Assembly (NCBI GenBank): GCA_903897565.1
Contig: CAIUCF010000507.1
Span: 1 to 12,460, forward strand
DNA length: 12,460 bases
Source: an uncultured Rhodospirillales bacterium
GTDB lineage: Bacteria > Pseudomonadota > Alphaproteobacteria > ATCC43930 > CGMCC-115725
Direction: 5' to 3'
How positions within the stretch are numbered: the first letter of the stretch is position 1; each line of letters starts with the position of its first letter. The notes below the pieces were generated by a model. It did not search any database and was not told where the DNA came from. It worked only from the letters and a program-made list of their open reading frames with translations. The translations under genes and the position numbers were made by a program. Below are positions 1 to 5,736 of the stretch, piece by piece.

Positions 1-143
1 CGCGGCGCGCCGAACGACTTGTCGATGACGACGTTGCGGCCCTTGGGGCCGAGCGTCACCTTGACGGCGTTGGCGAGGATGTCGACGCCGCGCAGCATCT
101 TCTCGCGCGCGTCGGCGGAAAACTTGACTTCTTTGGCAGCCAT
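1..143 (-). CDS. groEL: Chaperonin GroEL (Hsp60), N-terminal fragment cut by window edge
   Basis: This is the first 47 codons of the 60-kDa chaperonin, the ATP-driven folding chamber that works with GroES in the cytoplasm. The reverse strand starts at the ATG at 143 and reads MAAKEVKFSADAREKMLRG, then continues through the conserved TLGPKGRNVV stretch (an ATP-binding part of the equatorial domain) and DKSFGAP before the window ends. A ribosome-binding site AGGAAA lies about 9 nt upstream (plus-strand 151-156). The gene follows groES by 53 bp on the same strand, the usual groESL order, and is expected to share the heat-shock promoter and CIRCE operator upstream of groES. The rest of the roughly 545-residue protein lies outside the window, so nothing can be said about its C-terminus. 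The identification is very secure. Confidence 0.97.
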   Translation of the reverse strand, partial: MAAKEVKFSADAREKMLRGVDILANAVKVTLGPKGRNVVIDKSFGAP

Positions 144-196
144 ATGAGGATTTCCTATCTGATGGAAGTGTTCAGGTCAGCGAAACGCGGCGGTCA

Positions 197-487
197 CTAC
201 TTGGTGACGACGCCGACGATGTCGCTTTCCTTCATGACCAGGAACTCGGTGCCGTCGAGCTTGATCTCGGTGCCCGACCACTTGCCGAACAGCACGCGGT
301 CGCCGACCTTGACGTCGAGCGGGTGGACGCGGCCCTGATCGTCACGGACGCCCGGACCGACGGCGAGGATCTCGCCTTCCTGCGGCTTTTCCTTGGCGGT
401 GTCGGGGATGATGATGCCCCCCTTGGTCTTCTCTTCCTGCTCGATGCGACGTACAACGACGCGGTCATGCAAAGGACGGAACTGCAT
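197..487 (-). CDS. groES: Co-chaperonin GroES (Hsp10)
   Basis: A 96-residue cytoplasmic co-chaperonin that forms the heptameric lid of the GroEL folding chamber. The N-terminus MQFRPLHDRVVVRR is the GroES signature. It is followed by the mobile-loop segment EEKTKGGIIIPDTAKEKP (about residues 16-33), with the hydrophobic GGIII that docks on GroEL, and the conserved GDRVLFGKWSGTE near residues 65-77. The length is normal for the family. The open frame extends five codons upstream (MRERS) to 502, but the ATG at 487 is preferred. It gives the family N-terminus and has a good Shine-Dalgarno, GAGGGA, about 7 nt upstream; the longer start would place that site inside the coding region. groEL follows after 53 bp. 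Transcription probably starts near 558, across the CIRCE operator, so repression by HrcA is expected. Confidence 0.97.
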   Translation of the reverse strand: MQFRPLHDRVVVRRIEQEEKTKGGIIIPDTAKEKPQEGEILAVGPGVRDDQGRVHPLDVKVGDRVLFGKWSGTEIKLDGTEFLVMKESDIVGVVTK

Positions 488-500
488 GCTTCGCTCCCTC

Positions 501-531
501 AAAAAAATGTCAAAAATGGCGCGGAGGCGCC
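501..531 (-). promoter_or_regulatory. Terminator-like hairpin plus U-rich tract in groES leader
   Basis: Read on the minus strand, the untranslated leader between CIRCE and the groES ribosome-binding site holds the stem GGCGC-CTCC-GCGCC (531 to 518), then A, five T, GACA and seven T (517 to 501). A short GC stem followed at once by a T-rich tract is the layout of a weak intrinsic terminator or attenuator, and it lies inside the leader rather than at an operon end. The stem is only 5 bp and the first U-run is interrupted, so it may be only a leader structure affecting mRNA stability or translation. The shape is visible in the sequence; the function is inferred. Confidence 0.35.
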
Positions 532-535
532 GCTG

Positions 536-562
536 TTAGCACTCACCCCCGGCGAGTGCCAG
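536..562 (-). promoter_or_regulatory. CIRCE operator (HrcA repressor site)
   Basis: On the plus strand the sequence is TTAGCACTC-N9-GAGTGCCAG, against the known CIRCE consensus TTAGCACTC-N9-GAGTGCTAA. The half nearest groES is perfect, the far half matches 7 of 9 positions, and the 9-base spacer is exact. CIRCE elements in front of groESL bind the repressor HrcA, which is kept active by GroEL, so the operon senses free chaperonin. The element covers the predicted transcription start, as expected for repression. Confidence 0.93.
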
Positions 563-564
563 AG

Positions 565-593
565 ACATAGGGGTGGGCTTGGAAAGTGTCAAG
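565..593 (-). promoter_or_regulatory. groESL promoter, compatible with housekeeping and RpoH-type consensus
   Basis: On the minus strand, CTTGAC (593-588) is followed by 17 nt and CTATGT (570-565), close to the CTTGAC-N17-CTATAT pattern described for alphaproteobacterial housekeeping promoters. The same bases can be read as CTTGACA (593-587), 14 nt, CCCTATGT (572-565), close to the E. coli sigma-32 consensus CTTGAAA then CCCCATNT with similar spacing. The predicted start falls at about 558, inside CIRCE. The match is strong; which sigma factor uses it cannot be told from sequence. Confidence 0.65.
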
Positions 594-643
594 GGCAGGG
601 GGTGGGAGGAATTTCGTCGATGCTGTCGAGTCGTGAATTGCGC

Positions 644-649
644 TATCAT
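644..649 (+). promoter_or_regulatory. Possible -10 box for the enoyl-CoA hydratase-like gene
   Basis: TATCAT differs from TATAAT at one position and lies 68 nt before the start codon at 718, in the 230-bp region between the divergent groES and hydratase genes. No good -35 hexamer stands 16-18 nt upstream (TGCTGT at 621-626 is weak). It is a plausible but unproven promoter element. Confidence 0.25.
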
Positions 650-717
650 TCCAACTCAAGAATTCGCCCGCGCCGAACCGGCCAACATCAAGGGCGCGCC
701 CGGAGGGAGTCGTCGAA

Positions 718-1521
718 ATGACCCAAGCCAATCTCGCCGTCGCCGTCGAGGACCCGATCCTTCTGGTAGACAAGGATCCCCGCGGCGTCGTCACCCTGAC
801 CCTGAACCGTCCCCACGCCTTCAATGCCCTATCCGAGGCGATGCTGACGGCGCTGCAGGACGCATTCGACGCGATCGCGGGCGACGAGACGGCGCGGGTC
901 GTCGTGATCCGGGCCGCGGGTCGGGCCTTCTGTGCCGGGCATGACCTGCGGGAAATGCGGGCGTCACCCTCGCTCGCGTATTACGAGGCGCTGTTCGGGC
1001 AATGCTCGCGGATGATGATGAGCATCCAGCGCCTGCCGGTGCCGGTCATCGCCGAAGTCCGTGGCATCGCGACCGCTGCCGGCTGCCAGCTGGTGGCGAT
1101 GTGCGATCTCGCGGTCGCCGCGAGCGATGCTCGCTTCGCCGTCAGCGGCGTCAATTTCGGTCTGTTCTGCAGCACCCCCGGCGTCGCGCTGTCGCGCAAC
1201 GTGCCGCGCAAGGCGGCGTTCGAGATGCTGGTGACGGGGGATTTCATCTCGGCTGCGCAGGCGCAGGAAAAGGGGCTGGTCAACCGGGTTGCCGAACCCG
1301 CCGATCTCGACGCCGCGACCGAGCAACTGGTGGCCAGCATCTTGACCAAGCCGCGCCAGGCCGTCGCCATGGGCAAGGCCCTGTTCTATCGCCAGCTCGA
1401 GGTGGCGATCGAGCCTGCCTATGAGGACGCGACTCGGACGATTGCCGCCAACATGATGGCGGAATGCGCGCTCGAAGGCGTGCAGGCGTTCTTGGAGAAG
1501 CGCAAGCCGAGCTGGCGCTGA
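718..1521 (+). CDS. Enoyl-CoA hydratase/isomerase family protein, ECHDC3-like
   Basis: A 267-residue soluble crotonase-fold protein expected to bind an acyl-CoA. Visible family features are LTLNRPHAFNALS (residues 27-39), the first oxyanion-hole segment FCAGHDLREM (71-80), the second GCQLVAMCDLAVA (122-134), and VGLFCSTPGVALSR-like sequence (read as FGLFCSTPGVALSR, 147-160). The pattern GHDL...GCQL...GLFCSTPGVAL...VPRK...KRKPxW matches the family of human ECHDC3 as I recall it. Positions that hold the two catalytic glutamates of classical crotonase (rat Glu144 and Glu164) appear to be Gln124 and about Gly144, so ordinary enoyl-CoA hydration is doubtful and the reaction is unknown. A ribosome-binding site GGAGG (702-706) lies 11 nt before the ATG. 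The gene stands alone, divergent from groESL and 156 bp before glgA. The family is certain; substrate and reaction are not. Confidence 0.93.
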   Translation: MTQANLAVAVEDPILLVDKDPRGVVTLTLNRPHAFNALSEAMLTALQDAFDAIAGDETARVVVIRAAGRAFCAGHDLREMRASPSLAYYEALFGQCSRMMMSIQRLPVPVIAEVRGIATAAGCQLVAMCDLAVAASDARFAVSGVNFGLFCSTPGVALSRNVPRKAAFEMLVTGDFISAAQAQEKGLVNRVAEPADLDAATEQLVASILTKPRQAVAMGKALFYRQLEVAIEPAYEDATRTIAANMMAECALEGVQAFLEKRKPSWR

Positions 1522-1677
1522 GATTTATCTTTCGCAGTCGCAATATTTTTTGCGGTCGGCCCCCGCACTGCGGCAAAATATAGCTGCGTCAGTGACATGA
1601 ATACGGTCTACTCTGGGACGGAGCGCCGTCGTTAAACGTCGCCAGCGAGAAACTCGAAGACAGGGATTCGATCCGGC
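1522..1677 (+). promoter_or_regulatory. Leader of the glycogen gene cluster, with overlapping inverted repeats
   Basis: This 156-bp gap probably holds the promoter of the glg cluster. It contains an AT-rich patch and three overlapping dyads: CGCAA-TATTTT-TTGCG (1539-1554), TGCGG-N7-CCGCA (1551-1567) and CCGCA-C-TGCGG (1563-1573). AAAATATAG (1575-1583) could contribute a -10 box, but no convincing -35 pairs with it (TTGCGG at 1550 is 19-23 nt away). No T-run follows the dyads, so they do not look like a terminator for the upstream gene. The ribosome-binding site for glgA is probably AGGGA at 1662-1666. Promoter and operator roles are inferred. Confidence 0.35.
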
Positions 1678-3144
1678 ATGCTGCCGTTGCGCGTTCTTCA
1701 TGTAGCAGCCGAACATTTTCCCCAGGTCAAGACGGGTGGTCTCGGCGATGTCATGGCGGCGCTACCGCTGGCGCAACGCCGCGCCGGCATGGATGTCCGC
1801 CTCGTTCTGCCGTGCTATCCCGCGGTGCGCGCGGCGCTCATCGAGCCGATCGATACCATCTGGGTCGGGCCGGTCGTGGGGTCCGCCGGCGTGCGGATCC
1901 TGAAAGGGCGATTTTCGGAGCGCGGTATCTGGGTCTATGCCGTAGACGCACCGGATCGCTTCGACCGCCCGGGCAGCCCCTATGTCGACGCCGAGGGCCG
2001 CAACTGGCCCGACAATGCGCCGCGTTTCGCACTGCTGAGTTGGGCCGCGGCACAGCTGGCTCGCGGCGTACTCGACCGACGATGGCATGCCGATATCCTC
2101 CACGCCCATGATTGGCACACCGCGCTCGCCCCCGCCTATGCCCGCCTCGCCGAGGACAGCCTCACCCCGCCACGCACCGTGTTCACCATCCACAATCTCG
2201 CCTATCAGGGCCTGTTTCCGGCGGAAGTCTTCCCGTCGCTGTGCCTGCCGCCGGAAGCCTTCACGCCCGAAGCCCTCGAATTCTGGGGTCTGGTCTCGTT
2301 CATGAAGGCCGGGTTGGTGTTCGCCGACCGGGTGACGACGGTCAGCCCGACCTACGCCCGCGACATCACGACCTATGACTATGGCTACGGCCTCGAGGGC
2401 GTGGTCATGGCGCGCGGCAGCGATCTCGTCGGCATCCTCAATGGCGTCGACGAAAAGGAATGGGATCCCTCCCACGACCCCCACCTCGCCGCGCCGTATA
2501 ATCGCAACAAGCTCTCGGGCAAGGCCGAGTGTCGGGCGGCGGTAGCGAGCGAATATGGCGTCACCCTGGGGGAGGGGCCGCTGTTCTGCGTCGTCAGCCG
2601 CTTGACCCACCAGAAGGGCCTCGACCTCGTGCTGGAGACGATCCCGGAGATTCTCGCCCATGACGGCCGGTTGATCGTGCTGGGCGAGGGTGACCGCGCG
2701 CTCGAATCAGCGTTTCGTGCTGCCGTCGAAGCCAACCCCGGCAAGGTCGGCGCCCATTTCGTCTTTAGCGAGGCGCAGGCGCATCGCGTCATCGCAGGTG
2801 CCGACGCCCTGCTGATGCCGTCGCGTTTCGAGCCCTGCGGCCTGACCCAGCTCTACGCGCTTCACTACGGCACGCCCCCCGTGGTCCATCGAACAGGCGG
2901 ATTGGTCGATACCGTGATCGACGTCGACACCGCGGGCATGGCGCTCGGGACCGGGTTCTCCTACCTGCCCTCCAACGCGGAAGCGCTGGCGGAGGCGATC
3001 GGCCGGGCCGCTGCCCTGTTCAAGGACCAGCGACGGTGGCGTCAGGTCCAGCGCAATGCCATGGCGACGCATTTCCTGTGGTCGCGCGCGGCCGAGAAAT
3101 ATCTCGAGCTCTATAAGTCGATCGCCGCCCGTCTGCCGAGCTAG
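1678..3144 (+). CDS. glgA: Glycogen synthase (ADP-glucose:alpha-1,4-glucan glucosyltransferase)
   Basis: A 488-residue cytoplasmic GT5 glycosyltransferase that transfers glucose from ADP-glucose to the non-reducing end of alpha-1,4-glucan. The N-terminal half carries the diagnostic KTGGLGD (residues 18-24), which contacts ADP-glucose, and HAHDWHTALAP (142-152). The C-terminal Rossmann domain carries SRLTHQKGLDLV (307-318), with Arg308 and Lys313 as the expected phosphate-contacting basic pair, and EPCGLTQLY (385-393), with Glu385 matching catalytic Glu377 of E. coli GlgA. Length is normal (E. coli 477). The ATG at 1678 puts KTGGLGD at the usual distance from the N-terminus and has AGGGA 11 nt upstream. 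It is first in a same-strand series with glgP and glgX-malQ. No glgB or glgC accompanies it here. All key residues are present, so it should be active. Confidence 0.97.
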   Translation: MLPLRVLHVAAEHFPQVKTGGLGDVMAALPLAQRRAGMDVRLVLPCYPAVRAALIEPIDTIWVGPVVGSAGVRILKGRFSERGIWVYAVDAPDRFDRPGSPYVDAEGRNWPDNAPRFALLSWAAAQLARGVLDRRWHADILHAHDWHTALAPAYARLAEDSLTPPRTVFTIHNLAYQGLFPAEVFPSLCLPPEAFTPEALEFWGLVSFMKAGLVFADRVTTVSPTYARDITTYDYGYGLEGVVMARGSDLVGILNGVDEKEWDPSHDPHLAAPYNRNKLSGKAECRAAVASEYGVTLGEGPLFCVVSRLTHQKGLDLVLETIPEILAHDGRLIVLGEGDRALESAFRAAVEANPGKVGAHFVFSEAQAHRVIAGADALLMPSRFEPCGLTQLYALHYGTPPVVHRTGGLVDTVIDVDTAGMALGTGFSYLPSNAEALAEAIGRAAALFKDQRRWRQVQRNAMATHFLWSRAAEKYLELYKSIAARLPS

Positions 3145-3181
3145 CTGGGAAGGGAAGTCGGGCCAGACGGGAAGACTTCTC
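3128..3181 (+). repeat. Two interleaved inverted repeats at the glgA-glgP junction
   Basis: CCCGTCTG (3128-3135, last glgA codons) is perfectly complementary to CAGACGGG (3164-3171). GGGAAGTC (3152-3159) pairs with GACTTCTC (3174-3181) with one G-U wobble. The arms interleave, so the two 8-bp hairpins compete; a pseudoknot would need a 2-nt loop to cross an 8-bp stem, which is unlikely. No T-run follows, so it is not a standard terminator. The palindrome AGCTAGCT around the glgA stop lies between the arms. A role in mRNA processing or in setting the glgA:glgP ratio is possible. Confidence 0.45.
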
Positions 3182-3243
3182 AATCGCGCTGTGGCATCTA
3201 TTGTTTGAATCCCGGTGCTGTCCTCTTACCGACGAGATCGTGC

Positions 3244-5715
3244 ATGTCAAAATCCCCTATCGAGCGCAAGAAGATTGCTGGTACGCCGGTACCGGTCGAC
3301 GACAGCCCGCTCGAAGATCAGCTGATCCGCCGCCTGCTTTACGGCGTCGGCTCCGACGTCGCCCGCGCCAGCCAGCGCGAATGGTTGAGCGCGGTGTGTT
3401 CGGTCGCCCGGGACAAGCTGCTCGACCGCTGGATCAGCATGCGCAGCAGCGCCTACGAGGCCGACGTCAAGCGCGTCTATTATATGTCGATGGAGTTCCT
3501 GATCGGCCGGGCGCTCACCAATTCGCTGCTGGCGACCGGGCATTACGACGCCTTCAAGGAGGCGCTTGGCGCCGTCGACGGCCAGCTCGATCTCGACGAG
3601 CTCGGCCGCCACGAGCATGATCCCGCGCTCGGCAATGGCGGCCTCGGCCGGCTTGCCGCCTGCTTCCTCGACAGCATGGCGACCCTGGATCTGCCGGGCT
3701 TCGGTTACGGCATCCGCTATGAATACGGCATGTTCGCGCAGCGGATCGTCGATGGCCGCCAGATCGAACAGCCCGACAACTGGCTGATCGAGGGCTTCCC
3801 CTGGGAATTGCCGCGGCCCGAGGTGATCTACACCGTCAAGTTCGGTGGCCGCGTCGAGCATGTCGGGGAACGCGTGCTCTGGGTCGATACCGACGACGTC
3901 AAGGCGATGGCCTACGACATGCTGATCCCCGGCTTCAACACCAAGGGTGTCAACACCCTGCGCCTGTGGTCGGCCAAGGCGACCCAGGAAATGGAAATGT
4001 CGCTGTTCAATCAGGGCGACTATTCCCGCGCGGTCGAGGACAAGAACCGCTCAGAGAACGTCAGCCGCGTGCTCTATCCCGATGATTCGTCGCGCGCCGG
4101 CCTCGAGCTCCGCCTCCGCCAGGAATACTTCTTCTGCTCGGCGTCGCTGCAGGACATTCTGCGCCGCTACTTCCGCACCCATGAAGGCCTGACCGGCCTC
4201 GCCGAAAAGGTCGCGATCCACCTCAACGATACCCATCCGGCGCTGGCCGTGCCGGAACTGATGCGGCTGCTGATCGACGTCCACGGACAGGAATGGGATA
4301 CCGCCTGGGGGCTTTGCAGCAAGATCTTCTCCTACACCAACCATACCTTGATGCCGGAGGCGCTGGAGACCTGGCCGCTGCCGTTGTTCGGCGGGGTGTT
4401 GCCACGCCACCTCGAAATTATCCTGCAGCTCAACGAGCGTTTCCTCGCCAAGGTGCGCGCCGAATTCCCCGATGATCAGGACCTGCCGCGCCGGGTCTCG
4501 TTGATCGATGAGGGCGGCGAGCGCCGCGTTCGCATGGCCTATCTCTCGATCCTGGCCAGCCACAAGGTCAATGGTGTCTCCAAGCTGCACAGTCAGCTGA
4601 TGTGCGACACCATCTTCGCCGATTTCTATCGGATGTATCCTGACCGCTTCGTCAACAAGACCAACGGCGTGACGCCGCGACGCTGGCTCAACCAGGCCAA
4701 TCGTCCGCTCTCGGCGCTGATCGACACCAAGATCGGCACCGGCTGGCGCAGCAAGCTCGACGAGCTGCAGGGCCTGAAACCCTTCGCCGAGGATGCCGAG
4801 TTCCGCGCTGCGTTCCGGGCCGCCAAGCTCAAGAACAAGGAAGTCCTCGCCAACCGGATCCTGCGCGAGACCGGGATCAATATCGATCCGACCTCGCTGT
4901 TCGACGTCCAGATCAAGCGCATCCACGAATACAAGCGGCAACTCCTCAACCTGCTCAACGTGATCGCGCGCTATCAGCGCATCCTTGCCGATCCCACCGG
5001 CAATCACGTGCCGCGCACGGTGATCTTCGCCGGCAAGGCGGCGTCCGGCTATTTCATGGCCAAGCTGATCATCCATCTCATCAATTCGGTGGCGGCCAAG
5101 ATCAACGCCGATACCCGCGTCGGCGACAAGCTCAAGGTCGTGTTCCTGCCCAACTACAATGTTTCGGTCGCCGAGGTCGTGATCCCGGCCGCCGATCTGT
5201 CGCAGCAAATCTCGACCGCGGGCACCGAAGCCTCGGGCACCGGCAACATGAAGCTCGCCCTTAACGGCGCGCTGACGATCGGCACCGAGGACGGCGCCAA
5301 TATCGAGATCCGCGATGAGGTCGGGGCCGAGAACATCTTCATCTTCGGCCTCAAGACCGACGAGGTTCGGGCGATGCGCGCCGGCGGTTATGATCCGCAC
5401 CGCATCTACGAGGAAAATCTCGAGCTGCGCCGCGTGCTCAACCAGATCGGCTCGAATTTCTACAACGCCGATGACCCGAGCCGCTTCCAGCCGATTATCG
5501 ACGGGCTGCTGCGTCATGGCGATCACTACATGCTACTCGCCGATTTCGCGTCCTATGTGAAGGCGCAGGATCAGGTCGACAGCCTCTATCGTCAGCCGGA
5601 TAAATGGGCGCGCCGGGCGATCCTCAACGTCGCCGCGATGGGCACCTTCTCGAGCGACCGGGCGATCGCGGAATATGCCAACGAGATCTGGAACGTGCAT
5701 CCTGTACCGCTCTGA
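3244..5715 (+). CDS. glgP: Glycogen/starch alpha-glucan phosphorylase
   Basis: An 823-residue cytoplasmic GT35 enzyme that uses phosphate to release glucose-1-phosphate from the non-reducing ends of glycogen, with pyridoxal phosphate as cofactor. Visible are YYMSMEFLIGR (about residues 79-89), the active-site loop GNGGLGRLAACFLDS (130-144), HLNDTHPA (326-333), QIKRIHEYKRQ (556-566) and the PLP site EASGTGNMKLALNG with cofactor lysine Lys670, followed by IGTEDGANIEI. Length is typical. The frame is open from a TTG at 3205, but the ATG at 3244 is preferred because it gives a normal N-terminus and the extra 13 residues have no ribosome-binding site. Even at 3244 the site is weak (GAGA, 6 nt upstream). 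The gap after glgA is 99 bp and holds paired inverted repeats. The next gene starts 21 bp after the stop and supplies debranching. No allosteric phosphorylation site of the animal type was identified. Confidence 0.97.
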   Translation: MSKSPIERKKIAGTPVPVDDSPLEDQLIRRLLYGVGSDVARASQREWLSAVCSVARDKLLDRWISMRSSAYEADVKRVYYMSMEFLIGRALTNSLLATGHYDAFKEALGAVDGQLDLDELGRHEHDPALGNGGLGRLAACFLDSMATLDLPGFGYGIRYEYGMFAQRIVDGRQIEQPDNWLIEGFPWELPRPEVIYTVKFGGRVEHVGERVLWVDTDDVKAMAYDMLIPGFNTKGVNTLRLWSAKATQEMEMSLFNQGDYSRAVEDKNRSENVSRVLYPDDSSRAGLELRLRQEYFFCSASLQDILRRYFRTHEGLTGLAEKVAIHLNDTHPALAVPELMRLLIDVHGQEWDTAWGLCSKIFSYTNHTLMPEALETWPLPLFGGVLPRHLEIILQLNERFLAKVRAEFPDDQDLPRRVSLIDEGGERRVRMAYLSILASHKVNGVSKLHSQLMCDTIFADFYRMYPDRFVNKTNGVTPRRWLNQANRPLSALIDTKIGTGWRSKLDELQGLKPFAEDAEFRAAFRAAKLKNKEVLANRILRETGINIDPTSLFDVQIKRIHEYKRQLLNLLNVIARYQRILADPTGNHVPRTVIFAGKAASGYFMAKLIIHLINSVAAKINADTRVGDKLKVVFLPNYNVSVAEVVIPAADLSQQISTAGTEASGTGNMKLALNGALTIGTEDGANIEIRDEVGAENIFIFGLKTDEVRAMRAGGYDPHRIYEENLELRRVLNQIGSNFYNADDPSRFQPIIDGLLRHGDHYMLLADFASYVKAQDQVDSLYRQPDKWARRAILNVAAMGTFSSDRAIAEYANEIWNVHPVPL

Positions 5716-5736
5716 GCAGGGCGCGGAGCGAGACAC

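Noticed and set aside
144..721. Plus-strand frames of 64 and 132 codons opposite groES and its leader
   Set aside because: They run antisense to groES and across CIRCE, with no motif or suitable start.
1551..1573. Possible intrinsic terminator after the hydratase gene
   Set aside because: The hairpins are followed by CAAAATATAG, not a T-run, on the plus strand, and on the minus strand by A-rich sequence. No terminator layout on either strand.
1615..1633. Possible EcfG-type promoter (GGGAC ... CGTT) before glgA
   Set aside because: The two boxes are only 10 nt apart, against about 16-17 nt for this promoter class, and the -35 has a mismatch.
3128..3181. H-type pseudoknot at the glgA-glgP junction
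   Set aside because: The order of arms would allow it on paper, but a 2-nt loop would have to span an 8-bp stem, which is sterically unlikely. Alternative hairpins are the better reading.
3201..3229. Possible separate glgP promoter (TTGTTT-N17-TCTTAC)
   Set aside because: Both hexamers match consensus at only three positions, which is no better than chance.
4051..5526. 491-codon minus-strand open frame opposite glgP
   Set aside because: A composition shadow of glgP, which has full-length conserved motifs. No recognisable domain and no separate ribosome-binding site that would argue for expression.
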